Made by a program: the position numbers and the translations under genes | The notes under the pieces: generated by a model | Database searches by the model: none | Told to the model about the DNA's origin: nothing | The model's input: only the letters and a program-made list of their open reading frames with translations | DNA from: Selaginella tamariscina | Lineage: Eukaryota > Streptophyta > Lycopodiopsida > Selaginellales > Selaginellaceae | DNA: 64,000 nt | Assembly (NCBI GenBank): GCA_003024785.1 | Contig: PUQB01000609.1 | Span: forward strand, 1-64,000 | Reading direction: 5' to 3' | Shown: one piece after another, positions 46,120-58,754 of the stretch | Layout: each line of letters starts with the position of its first letter | How positions within the stretch are numbered: the stretch's first letter is position 1

Positions 46120-48646
46120 CTACTTCGATCCAACATGCATATTGATGGGAAGAACAACAAAAAATTCTTTACAAGCTGACAACTCAAGTTTTCTTGCCTC
46201 TTCTACTTGCCTTAGATTTACCGGTAGACGACCGCTTGGATTTTCCTCTTCCACTTCCCACAGCACTTTTTCCACCTTGGCATAGCAGAAAAGGCATTCG
46301 AAGTTGTGGTTGGGCTTGTACCTGTCCCCAGCGCAAGCCGTGTGTACCCAACACTTGCACCTATCGCACTGGACCCAGTTGTCCAGTTCTCCTTCCCCAA
46401 GGTAGCATTGATATTCTGAACATTCCACGCATGAATCCTGAAACTTAAAAACGTCAGTCTCCTATGAAACGAAACGAAACAAGAGCAACCTCCTTTCCAG
46501 CCGGATTGTCCTTCTTCAGCAAGCTGCACCGTTCGTCGATGACCTTAAGTGCAGTGCAAAACTCAGCGAATGAAGAAACAACCTCCTCGTACATCTTTCC
46601 ACCTGTCGTATGCCCCGGGTTCTCACCATGAACGATCCAGGCCAAAAGCGTTCGCAACTTCAACCCCTGGGATTCCTTTCTGCAGCTCAGTGTATAATCG
46701 AAGAGCCACTTCAGGAGTCTTGGTGTGAATCTTGACCGCGTTTGTTGCAACCGAAACCTGGATAACCACGACGAATTCCTCATCGACATAGTACAAGTCC
46801 ACACCCCTGTGGTTGAACTCCTTCGGAACGACCAGAATTCTCTTGCTCGGATACTTCTCTAGTATCTCCCACGAGAACTTGCCAGTAACCACCACTTCCG
46901 GATCTATAACCAGCTGCCTTGTTCCCAAATTCAAGTGCGGGCGGTGTAGTGCTGCCGCCAAAATGGTAGCCATTTCTGCATTCCAACCGATTCGGGCCAT
47001 GTTGGTGTCTGACCGTACCCGGGATGTCCACTTCTGTATCTCGCTGAGAGCATCTGCATTTTCTTCCTGCTTCAATCTCTTGGCCAGGAGAGCCATAGTA
47101 TAGGGCCTTAGAACTGGTACCAGGCACCTCCCGTGACCACCTGGACTTCGGTAAAAGCACCTCGTGTCTAAAAACCTGGGACAGCTTCCAGATCTCCTCC
47201 CCAAAGAGAGCCTTCAGTAGCTGGTTCCTTCCAGCTTGATTGGGCTGACGAATGTACTTCCGCGTCGAGCGTGTGTACCGTTTCAGGTCCCCTGTTACTT
47301 CTTCAATCGCTTTGGTTCTGGCGAAGAGATACTTGTGTACCAGCCTAGGCACGAAACCAGTGTACCAGTACAAGTCAATAAGCTCCTCATCAGAGAGCTT
47401 TATCCCCCAGTGGTCCAGGTACTGGAAAAGTTCACGGGCCTAACACAAAAGTAAGTTCAGTAACAAAAAAAACAACTGCATCACCTCATATCCGCCGCAT
47501 ATGAACAGATCGACCGGCCGTTTGTCGTGTCTGAGGTCGCTCCTGATTGTGCTCCTCACCGAAACACAGACAAAAAGAGTGCAGCATTGTTGCAGACCCC
47601 ACACTTTATCCCTGGCATAGCTACGAAGTGCTACCGAAGGCTTCCGGATTCCTGCAGTGTCGTCATCGTCATCCAGATTCATCGTCAACAACCACATAGA
47701 TGCGATCACGTATGGACCTGCTTCCCATAAACAACTCCAAGTGGGCAAATGTCTCGGCAGCCATGATATCTTCCACGTCCTGCTTGTCGTCAATATAAGC
47801 CAGGAGTAGACTATTTCTCATCTCCAGAAAAGGATCGTGGACAAACTGCGCACAATCGACGAAGACAATTCGGCGGAAACTGTCCTGAACCTCAGCATCT
47901 TCCTGCTCCTGTGATCCGTCATCCTCATCTATGGTGTCGTCCTCTTCTTGTGACACCATCTCCTCTTCATTGATAGAAAGTACTGGGTGCTTCTGCCGAG
48001 CCTTTGCAAACTTCTGGTGCAGGTCGACAACAGCAGCCATGACAGAAGTCGTTTTTCCCGAGCCTGCAGTGCCAGTAATCACTCCAAAAGAGGGCCCATC
48101 CGTTCTCCTGGGTTCACCATCCTGAGGAAGGAGGCTCTCCAAAATGAAGCTTTTCACGGAAGGAGCGAGAGCACGACCCATGAAGTCAAATGTACGCTTA
48201 TTAACCTAACGAAGAACAAAACAGAAAATTGAGCGAGCTTGATGTACTATGGTGCATACCTCATATAGAGACAGACAGGACGAGGAACAGCGCTGTAGAA
48301 TTGTTTCATGTTCCCAAGCTCAAGAGGTCCATGAGCCATTATCTTGTTGTGAACGGATTCCGCGAGACTCACAAAGTCGTATTTTTGTAGCTTAGCTGCA
48401 GCGGAGTATTAGATGCTTGGAAATCTGAATCGGCATACCTCTTAGAGTACGATCTCGAAGCTGCTCTAGCTCGATGGCCGCCCCAAAGCTCAAACCCAAC
48501 TTGCACCAGTCATCCCTGTTGAGAGTGAGGAATGCCCGACCGCTGATCTTGTGCAGGCTCGTCGCACTCGCGATTTCGCCATCGAAGCCGGGGAATTCTT
48601 TCTCCAGAAACCGCCCTAGCTCGCTGTAGCTGAGCGATTCCTCCAT
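46120..48646 (-). CDS. SAM / P-loop NTPase / REase-like / PHD protein, copy 2 (frame-broken)
   Basis: Exons 48646-48439 (MEESLSYSELGRFL, SAM domain with WCKLGLSFGAAIELEQLR), 48395-48260, 48205-47485 (GTAGSGKT, DLFICGGYE), 47439-46490 (YWYTGFVPRL, HRGVDLYYVDEE, VVIQVSVA) and 46437-46120 (PHD finger, then a helical tail KVEKVLWEVEEENPSG). Introns are 43-54 bp. Exon lengths modulo 3 show a net 11-base loss near 47680 (in the DDANATD region) and single inserted bases near 47171 and 46670. The acidic linker is 33 bases shorter than in copy 1 by in-frame deletions. Exon 1 differs from copy 1. The tail frame here looks intact, unlike copy 1. Confidence 0.6.
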
Positions 48647-48690
48647 GGTTACCCTAAACCGGGGTTTAGGGTTCTAGGTCGCGTTTAGAT
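48647..48690 (-). promoter_or_regulatory. Telo-box inverted repeat upstream of copy 2 start
   Basis: CCCTAAACC and GGTTTAGGG face each other across two bases at 48652-48671, a few bases before the ATG. Copy 3 has the same left arm with a damaged right arm. The ATG sits in AACCATGG, close to the plant start consensus. Confidence 0.5.
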
Positions 48691-48839
48691 GACGTGGCAA
48701 CACTGTGTGCGTTGATGTGGCATACTCACATTAATATCGTTTGCATGGTGGCAAAATTATTTGCTTCCATGCTACGCGGTTAAAATTCTGTTTTGCCATT
48801 CAAATGCACCGTCAGAATAAACATTGTTAATTTAATTAC

Positions 48840-50910
48840 TATTAAGAATTACAATTCTTTAGCACATCTCTCCTTCTGTGTAGACCAATATTCGTTGAAA
48901 TTTATGTGTTCGAATATGTTTGGTGCTGATAATGATAAGAACATAAGCAGGTCGAGTGTTTTTAAATTCAGAAGGTTTCTATTAACATTTTTGATGTCAT
49001 TTTGCCTCTTGAAACCTCTCTCACATTCCACAGTGCTCACCGAGATTGTTAGTGATGCTTGTCACAACTTCACCACATCCTCATGTTGTCGACAAACATT
49101 CCAAAGGCTGTGCATATTCATCTTGTTGTGCTCCACTACTACCCTTGTCACAAAGTTGAAAACCTGTCGCAAATACTTCTCTTTGTCCTCGACAATCAAT
49201 CCCTTTTGTTGTATGGTCACATAATGCATTTACCCATGTCTTAGTATATGCAACCATTTGCTAATCATCCTCTGGATACTGAGCAGTGCAAAACAGTTTG
49301 TCATATCCAACAATTGAGAATTGTCCCTTATAAACTTGTCTTAAAAAATGGATGACCAACTTCACATAACGCAACCATCTCACTTAGCTTATGCCCAAGA
49401 GTAGGAGCATCAAAAACCAGTGCCACATAGTGTCGAAACCCACTCGAATCCACATAACTTAGCTGCCCATGCTTCTCCAAGATGCCCAATAAAGCTATAA
49501 TATGCTCTAAACCTCTTCCAAATGAAACACCTAAGAACTGGGAACTCAATATGGATATTGTTGCTGCACAATAGTCGCAATCCCATACACTTCGACCATT
49601 CCTCGCTAGAATTGCTTGTTGAGAATGTTGACTTGTGTAAGGATGTCGACTAATAAGTGCAAATAAAACTAACCTAAATGCCTTCAGCATTTGCCCTTCT
49701 TTGTTTGCCACCCACAAAGCTAGTAGACTCGGCATCAGCTTCACAACTTTAACCACCACTTCACCATGTGATAACCATCTCACGTTGTGTACCCAAAGGA
49801 GCTCCAAGGGCTCTAGCGAAAACGAATTCTCTAACTCGAGTAGCTACTTATGCCTCTTGGTTGACCTTCCAATCTAACTTCCCACTTCTCTCACAAGCTT
49901 TTTCAATGCTTCAAAAACTAGAAATGCCTTGAAAGCATCATTAGTTTCTAGTGCTTTCTTATGTGCCACACAATGCACTCACATGAGGTGTGGCAAATCC
50001 CTTTTCAGCTGAGTAACTAGGCATATATTGCATCATGTCATTGTTGAGCAACCATCCATAGGAATGGAAATCATCATGTTCATGGAGAGCCCCATCTCCT
50101 CCAAAATTCCTTTATTGCTGCATATAAGTTATTGTTGTTCCATCCTTAAGGCTAACTAGTTTCAGGTATTTGTCCTCTCCCTTGCTCTCCAAGGTATTTC
50201 ACGTACATGATCATGTGATGCTTCAATGTGTGATCAATGCTCTCATCAAGCATGATAGAGAAGAATGGGCTTTGTTGTATCTCCATGAGAAGCTTTTCAT
50301 AATATAAGCCATGTGCTGCTGTCATGAAATCTTTGCCTACGTGAATGAAATGAACTTAGGTTAAAAAATTAAATATTAAACACAATTGCTTACTGGCAAC
50401 AACATTTGTGTACGCTAGGTATTCATCATTGACTAAAAAGTTTTAGTGTTCATGAAGTGCAGGAAGTTGACAAGCATGGCATACTCTTCCAAGGGTTGCA
50501 TGTCCAAAGCTACCTTCAAAGCACACTTCATAACAATCACAATCCTAAACTTCTCTTGTTTAACCATTGTGACAACATGATGAGGAATTGTTGCTCTTGG
50601 CCATGTCTTCAACAAGCTTTCCTTTTCCACAACTATTTTGTGAGCTGTTGATCCGTAATGATCTTCAAGTGCTGGCTTTTGAATGGATGTGCTATCATCC
50701 TTCCCAAATGGAGTTCCACAACCATGCTTCACACACAATTTACATTTAATCCTCTGTTCACTATGTACTAAGACAGGTTGAGCCCAAGGATGTTTGATCA
50801 TCCACTCATCTCTAAACTTTCTCTTGTTTTTTTTTTTTTGTGATAGGGGCACTAGCATTCTTTTCTTATTCTTGAGTTCTAGGGTTTTCTGATCCTCCAA
50901 TAGCAACTGT
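48840..50910 (-). pseudogene. hAT-superfamily transposase remains
   Basis: Down the minus strand: a BED/TTF-like finger with IKCKLCVKHG and LEDHYGSTAH (about 50760-50640), VRWLSHGEVVVKVVKLMPSL (about 49780-49720), and the C-terminal dimerisation block STVECERGFKRQNDIKN (about 49037-48990) followed by LDLLMFLSLSAPN. This order fits hAT transposases of the KIAA1586/ZNF862-like group. Catalytic parts between are shifted or stopped. Terminal inverted repeats and 8-bp duplications are not evident. Confidence 0.7.
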
Positions 50911-52207
50911 TCCTGTCAATTGAAATGCAGCTTGCAATGTTACCTATTTATTGTCCTTCTTTGGCCTCCCCATCTACCTTTCTCACAGATCAAAGATTAA
51001 GAACTAAGCAACATAAGTAAGCATAAGCGCCCGTTGCTTGCACAAAAACTCAAAGAAGAAGATTAAAAAAATGAGTAAATCTAAGCCATCCACATGACAA
51101 GATCTCGAGGGTCAGTTTAATTAGGCTTTGTTTAAGTTTAAGCTATATTAATTTAAGCTTAAAACTTAATATTAAGTTTAAAAATTGTTACCATTCAAAT
51201 GCATGGTAGATTTATAAGTCATCATTCTCTATTCAGGGTGATTTTTTATTTGCATCATTCTTTTGTATAGAACAACATTGAAGTGCCATTCTTTTTCAAG
51301 AAAAAACACCATTTGCATGGTACTGCAGGGTGCAAAATTGGACCTTGGTCTAGACCTTGTAAGTTTAAAGTTTAGTTTACAATTGTAGTTTTAAGTAAAT
51401 TAAATCTACAATTGTTCCAATAGGGAGCAGTAGATGGGATTCCTTGAATGATATCAAGCGCCAACATAGCAAGTTCCACATCCCCTTCAATGAGTTTATA
51501 CATGTCAAAAACTTGTAACACAAGAGTTATTAACTCTTGAAAATGAAGCTTGATAAGGCTAATTTTAGCACCATCCTTCTAGTCACTTGATCTGAAAAAA
51601 CAACTAGTGAGCTCACCCCTATGGGCTTCATCATCCCTACTTGTCTCTCCCTAAGACATGGGTCCAAATCAATTAAGAGATTATTTGCACCAAGCAACCT
51701 CAACCAGAAATATTCCAATGATACATGGAAGCAGCAACAAAATATACAAAATCTCCTAAGTTTTCCTCAAATCAAGCTCATAAAAACAAACAACACCAGA
51801 CTTGGTCGCAGTATTTCAAAGTAGAGAAGATAGTGATGACTTTCGCATTGTGTACCCTTGCTCTTTCACTTTATGCGACCTCACTAGGATCTATGTAACA
51901 AAATCAAAAATGAGAATGAGAAAGTAAAAACTAATGTTCTGCATACCAAGCTTGTTCAACTCCAAGAACTTCTGTGAAACATTTGGGCCAAACGCAACAC
52001 CAACGCCTCTTATGCTTGGTGCTTCTTGGTTCTAGTTGTTCCAAAGTATCTCACACATAAAACTTACAAGCACATTGTGTAGTCACTTTATTCATCGGTC
52101 TATCTCATTGATATACACATAGGAGTTCTAAGTTATGTTTTTTTTCTTATAGTATATAATGGGAAAATACAAAAATAGTATATATGGTGAAAATACGAGA
52201 GTTAAAT
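50911..52207. other. Stretch with no recognised gene
   Basis: AT-rich between 51130 and 51420. Frames at 51530-51824 have no family signature. GTGCCATTCTTTTTCAAG-like text near 51285 may be repeat debris. Confidence 0.45.
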
Positions 52208-55200
52208 TGTCACAACCGAAGTCAATAACAAAATATGAGCGAAATTGTTGTAACGAAGAAAAAAAGAAAAAAGAATACTAATTACTTAGTATTAAAAAGA
52301 TCGGCCAACAATGCTAAAAACCTAACCCTAGCCTACTTTATATACTAGGACTTGGCATCTCTAGACCACCGGTATAAATTTGAATTTGGATATCTGGTTC
52401 TGGATTTGAATTTGGACCTTTTGTTCTAGATCTTAATCTATACTATCATTTCCTTATCTTAAAATATTTTGAAAAATATTCTAATGTTGGCATTTATCAA
52501 CATCAACATCAACTTAAAATATTCTAAAGGAATATTCTAGTGTTGGCATATACTAGCATCATCATCAACTTGGCATATTCTAGTGGTTCATGACACCATC
52601 CCGCCTCTTCGGTGATGAGTGCCATGAGCCAGACTAAAGTGGGATCCATGCTTGTCTGGGTATTGAGCATGGAATGTGGCAATGGCTTGTTGAGCATTAC
52701 TCAAATACTCCACAGGCTCCCAAGTGTGGTCACTAGGAGAGTAACCAGTCAAATCAACAAAGTAATAAAGCTAACCACAAAGGAGCTTGGAGTCCAAAAT
52801 AGTATGAACTTCATATTTGGGTTCACCGTCGAGTTTAACAGGTGGTGGTGGTGGCACGATATGTCCATGAATGGTACTAGATGTATATGGCTTAAGAATG
52901 GAAACATGGAAAACTAGGTGGATTTTTATGATAAAGGGAAGCTAAAGATGGAATACAACCTCATTGACCTTACAAACAATTGGAAATGGTCCAAGGCATT
53001 AATAATTGAGCTTCTGAGATGGTTGAGTGGTCTGTAAACTTCATCGAAGAAGCCAAACCCAATCACCAACTTGGAAAATAGAGGCAGTTTGTCGACATTG
53101 GTCGATAGCTACCTTGTGGGAGGCTTGGGCTCAGTGGAGGTGATGAGCCAACTCCTTGTGAATAAATTGAAGGCGGTTGAGGCAATCTCTTGCTGATGGA
53201 TTGACTGGAACCTCAACATAAGCATGTAATGACCAACGAGGATGCCAACCATGGACTATAAAAAATGGGGAATGACCTGTAGAAGCATGCATTGAATTGT
53301 TGTATGCAAACTTTGCAAAGGGCAAGAGATCGACCCAATTGTCCTGCTGGTAATTGTTGAAGCATCGAAGGTACTGCTCTAAAGTTTGAATGGTACGTTC
53401 AGATTGGCCATTGATTTGCGGATGATACCTCAAGGACAGCTTACACTCAATGTTCAAAAGCTGGAGAAGTCACTTCCAAAACTTGGCAGCAAACTGAGGG
53501 CCATGATCGTGGCAATATCGTCGGTAGACCATGCAATCGAAAAATCTTTTTAAGCACCAGTTCCACTGTCTTTTCACTTGTGATGGACTTTGTGCATAAA
53601 AGAAAATGAGTCATCTTAAAGAATTGATCTACCACAATCAAAGCCGCATCAAACCCCTTCGATTGAGGAAGGTCAGTGATAAAGTCTATGGAGATTGACT
53701 TCCAAGGACTAGTTAGAATCAGCAATGGCTAAAGCAAACCGTATGGACAATGGCAAGGAGCTTAGATCGACAACAAATATCACAAGTGCGAATGAAGTCT
53801 GTTACGTACCTTCAAAATTGGGGCCACTAGTACTCTCGAGTAACCAACTTAAATGTCTTGTGGGTGCCAAACAAATCCACTATAGTTAAAAGCTCCTTAT
53901 TATGTACCTTGTAAATGATCTCCAATGCGAGAAATTTGCAAGTGTGAAATGCTACCAGGTAGAGTTGACCAACTTCACTGACCTAAGACATGATGCTACC
54001 TAATGCGAAGTCTGATGTATCAACCTTGATGACAAAAGGTCTAGCAAGATCTAGATGAGCCAAGATTGGAGCAGAGGTGAAAGCCTATTTTAAAATATTG
54101 AAGACAGATTCCACCTTTGGTGTCCACATAAACGGCTTGTTCTTTGCTGGTGAGTTTGGTGAGTGGTAGCACAATTTTAGAGTAGTCCTTGATAAACTTA
54201 CGGTAGAAGTTGGTAAAGCTGAGGAAGCACTAAACATCTCGTATGGATAGTGGGACCTGCCAATCCAACACAGTTTTCACCTTGGTAGGATCCAAGGCCA
54301 TAGTCATGTAATTTATGCAATACTTGTCGAACATGCTCCTCATGTTCCTCCAATGTCTTGGAATATACAAGAATGTTGTCAATGTACAAAATCACAAATA
54401 TGTCCAAAAACTCACGGAAGATGTCGTTGGCTATGTGTTGAGAAATAGCCAGTGCATTGGTGAGACCAAATAACATCACCATATACTCAAAATGTCCGTA
54501 CTGCATGCAAAATGCAGTCTTCCACTCGTCCCTTGGGCGGATCTTGACTAAGTTATACGCACCACAGCAGTCAATCTTGGTGAAGTACTTGGCCTTGGGA
54601 AGACACTCCAACAGGCTCGATATTAATGGTAGGAGATACCAATTTCACACCATTACCTTGTCAAGGCCATGATAATCCATTACCAAATGTAATGAGCCAT
54701 CTTTTTTTTTTGATAAAGAAGATGGGTGCTCCAAATGAAGACTTTGAGTGTCAAATGAACCCGGTTGAAAGGTTTTTCTCAATGTACGCCTGCAACACCT
54801 CAAGGTCTGTTGGAGAGAGCTTGTAAATTGGTCCCCAAGGCGGTTGAGCACTTTCACCAAATCAATGGGACAATCATATAGTTGATGTTTCGGATTTTTA
54901 TTGGCTTTGAACTTTTTGAAGACATTGGCAAACTCATTATACTTAGCTGGTAATTGGACTTGAGATTTACTTGGGATGAACTCGAGTGTTGGGGTGATAG
55001 CCATAGCAAAAATTGATGAAGGATTCTGCTTACCTTTTTGGATGAATTCATTTAACGAGATCATGAAAACTCGCAAAGGTTCCAAAGTTGGATCTGGAGA
55101 GTTGGAAACCTCAACCTCCCTCAACAAACTAAAATATCACTTGCACCAGTCAATGGTCGAATTGTGCATCTCGAACCACAGTGTACCAAGGATAGGACTA

Positions 55201-57106
55201 CTGATCATGTTGAAAGAGATCTTACAAGAAGTATCTCCCAAGGTCATTTAGATGGGCTTAAACTCCTCAACAACAGTATCAAATGCCACATGCCAAAATT
55301 CCATGACTAAGACAAGGACTTGGTACGGAAGTTTCCTCAAGGAAATAGAGTGTTGACATGCAAAGGTACGATCCATGAAGCAAACATTGCTCCAAAGTCC
55401 AACAAAGTCGATGCTACAACCTTGCTACCCTTAGCCATGCCAAGCTCAGCTTGTGTCACAAATGACCTTCCCACTTGAGATGACAGAATGAAGCCAGTTG
55501 TTTGCAGGGATTCTTTATGCTTAGGATTGTCTAACCAAACGGCTCCTATTTTGGCCTTGTTTAACTCCTCATCTAACTTACTAAGAACTTCAAAACTATT
55601 GCTTCGACTCAAAGGCTTAGGACTCTCGGGGTGAACGTGATTGATCATGATGGGTTGAGGATTTGCAGGGTTGATCGTGTTTTGGCTTGTTTGGGCAATT
55701 GACTGCAATATGACTAGGACCACTATAATAAAGACACAAACCATGGACCCTATGACGTTGCTTTTCAACTCGGGTCAGGGGACCTCGACATCGAGCTTGG
55801 GTGACCTTGCACTCCATGGACTATTGGGGCAGAAGCCTAACCATGGTTTTTCATTGGTGCTATTGGGGGTGAAAGCCACTGTTGCACGTAAGGGACTACT
55901 GAAACTATTTTGAACGACATTCAAATAACCTATTATCACATTATACGACACGATTAATAGCCTCATAGAGAGTTACTGGGTCTTCATGGAATGTCAAGAG
56001 GAGGTCCTTGCGAAACCCTTGGCGAAATTGGTCAATTAGGGCCTCCTCATCTCACAACATGTTGCATGCCAAAAAGTGAAACTCTGATGCATATACTGAA
56101 GTTGTGCAGTTACCTTGTTGAAGCCGGTGAATCTTATTAATTACCATTTAGACACTGTCGGTGTTGCCAAAGCAATGCTTAAACTACGAAATGAACAATT
56201 CGAAGTTGTCCAACAACAGTGAATCTTTCTCCAACAAAAGTGCAAATCAAGCTTAAGCAGTATCGGTGAGTAATAGTCCAATTAATCTTACCTTTAAGCA
56301 ATCGTCTACGTAATGACTGGGGTTCATCCGGATGACCAAACAAACCTGGTTCATGAACCCACGAAATTAGGACCATGTGCCATCGAACCTTTCTGGCAAA
56401 CTAATCTTAAGTTCCCGTGGTGTTGTAAAGGAATCCACGCTTGAAGGCTTGCCTTGTAACAACTAGATATGTCGCGTGAGTTTAACCACTTGCTGCATTA
56501 ACTTTTGCCCTTCATGATCCTGCCATTCCTTAATCCTAAAAAGCTTATGCTTTTTCGTTATCAATCGCTGATTTCGCTTGTTAGTCGTTGGTTCTCTTGT
56601 TGCAACTCTGAAAGCATGTGTGCAATATCTTGTTGTGTTATTTTGGTCATTATCTTAGCGTGATTGAACACGATTAACGTGAAGGGATTCCGGTTCAAAC
56701 TGTCATGAATGAAACCAATAACAGAATATGAGCAAAATCGTTCTAATGAAGAAGAAAAGAAGAAAAGAAAAAAAGAAAAAAAAAAAAGAAGAATACTAAT
56801 TACTTAGTATTAAAAGAGATTGATCAACAACTCGTGTTGAACCAGAATGTTAAAACCCTAACCCTAACCTCCTTTATATACTAGGACTTGACATCTTTGG
56901 ACTATCATTATAAATTTGAATCTGGACCTTTGGTTCTAGATTTGAATCTAGATCATTAGTTCCTTATTCTAAAATATTTTAAGAGAATATTCTAATGTTA
57001 ACATATACCAACATCAACATCAACTTAAAATATTCTAAAAGAATATTCTAGTGTTAGCATATAATAGCATCAACATCAACTTAGCATATTCTAATGGTTC
57101 ATGACA
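52208..57106 (-). mobile_element. Ty3/gypsy chromodomain element (chromovirus), degenerate
   Basis: LTRs 52208-52595 and 56701-57106 run TGTCA...TGACA. Flanks TAAAT and TAGAT match 4 of 5. A minus-strand purine tract GAAGAGGCGGGATGG abuts the left LTR. Domains on the minus strand: gag with a damaged knuckle GLCLYYSGPSHIAVNC (about 55740), protease (55400), RT with YGHFEYMVMLFGLTNAL and YIDN in place of YxDD (about 54390), integrase with SIDFITDLP and GQSERTIQTLEQYL (53700-53370), and a chromodomain ending HTWEPVEYLSNAQQAIATFH (about 52735). Stops and the Asp-to-Asn change in the RT active site mean it is inactive. Confidence 0.88.
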
Positions 57107-57866
57107 TAGATGAGAATATAGAAATACGGTCACAGGAGCAATTATTAAACCAACAATGAAACTAATTGGATAAGGCTCAAGAGAAGTTACGATAATTGCA
57201 AGTACTATTGTTTGGACATAATATATACTCTCATCTTACTCTCACTACGATTTACTACCTTATTCTCTGTTTTCTTAATATTCTTTTCTCTTCACTACTG
57301 CGTCAGGATTCATAGTATTACTTGTTATATACCTTGCCATCATTACTCTTTTTCAACCTTCTAAAGTCTAATTTCTATCATTCTCACATATCACAAATTC
57401 CATTCTACCCTTACTACGGGTTAACAGTGGCGACCACCATTACGTTTAGAAACAAAAAAATTTAGCTTAATAATTGATCACGTGCGCAAGAGGTAAACCA
57501 TAAAACACCTCCAAGAAAAGTGTAGTCATCATCTCAGTAACCTTGGTCACCATAAAGTCTATTCATACCTTTGCTTTTGTGATTTCCTCTTGCCAGATAC
57601 AACCCTGTGAGACCACACTTTTAAGAAATGAATCTCATCTTTGTTTGAAGAGCTTACCTAACAAATAGAGGCATTTGAAAGCGAATAAAGTGAGAATGAC
57701 TTTCACAAAAAAGGATCCACGATCAACAAAATTTTCGTTGAAAAAATAAGGATTTTCATTCGAAGTTAAACCGTTGAGTGATCACAATATTGAAAAAAAA
57801 AAAAAACAAAACAAAACCAAATTTGTTATGCAAGGGAAGAGGGCTAGAGCGAAAGATCATTCATGT
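57107..57866. other. Spacer with no recognised gene
   Basis: Includes a 14-base A run at 57795-57808. I see no coding frame or element end. Confidence 0.45.
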
Positions 57867-58741
57867 ACCTGGCCATGAATATCGCCACAAACCATAAAAT
57901 GGCATCCATCATAGACATTGATCTCAACAAGTGTAGGGAGGGAAAAAAGCATCTCCCTTGTGTGCAGCAAAATTTGGAAAGTGTATCTACCAAATAAGTT
58001 TCATAAGGTTATTTGGAAACTACAAAAAACACATACTTTCCATGCAATTGCTTTTGGTCCTTGAATCCTTCATCATATTCTTGATAAATGACAAATCTAT
58101 GCCATTATTCAGTATCCTAGCTCCATTGTAAATGTGATGGACCTCTATGAAATATAAAACAATGCAAGGGACATCAAAGACATAAACTCATCAAATACCA
58201 ATTACTTTCAAGGTGAACACATTCGACAATAGAGCGGTTAGCGTCTTTGAATTGGCTTTCTTACACTCCTTTAGCTTCTTCATTACATTCAAGTCCCTAG
58301 AAACAATTTCACAAACCTGTTCGAAAGCGGATGAAGACTTGGAACACGAGGTGAAGTGCACCTAATGAAAATCCTTGAGCCCATTTTTGAACTTGCCAAG
58401 TGCCATGAAAGCTACCATTATAGCTGCTCTTAAGAGAGAAGCATTTGATAATACCCTTGACATACTTGGGATCAAGCTCCAGCACTTTGGTTGCATCTTG
58501 AATAGCACTCCCATAACTATTCCAGCTTTGTATGTGCAAAAACTATGTTGGCCCAATAGCCAACATTGTTGCTATGAGCTTGTATAGCCTTCGAGTAAAC
58601 TTCACTGTGTTAACAAACTTGCAAGTTGCATATGGTTTCATTCTCACAAAGAAATTGGAGAGATTGCCTACTTTGGAATGCATCGTTAGCTTGTTTCTTC
58701 ACCCCCTCCACCGTCTCCAAGTCGCTGGCACCACCTGCCAT
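57867..58741 (-). pseudogene. PP5: Serine/threonine protein phosphatase 5 processed pseudogene
   Basis: From ATG at 58741 the minus strand reads a TPR region: VEGVKKQANDAFQS, then FAHTKLE, then YGSAIQDATKVLELDPKYVK (about 58515-58455), followed by KLKECKKANSK. The text then passes through an ARILNNGIDLSFIKNMMKD-like part into VCGDIHGQ (57892-57867), the metal-binding GDxHG motif of PPP phosphatases. Sequence stops there. There are no introns between TPR and catalytic parts, and many stops and shifts. PP5 couples TPR binding of Hsp90 to phosphatase activity. This copy is a 5' portion of a retrocopy, not functional. Confidence 0.75.
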
Positions 58742-58754
58742 GAGAGGACTAGAA

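Noticed and set aside
48780..51200. CCATTCAAATGCA at both sides of the hAT remains as terminal repeats
   Set aside because: The two copies are in direct, not inverted, orientation and too far from the coding part on one side.
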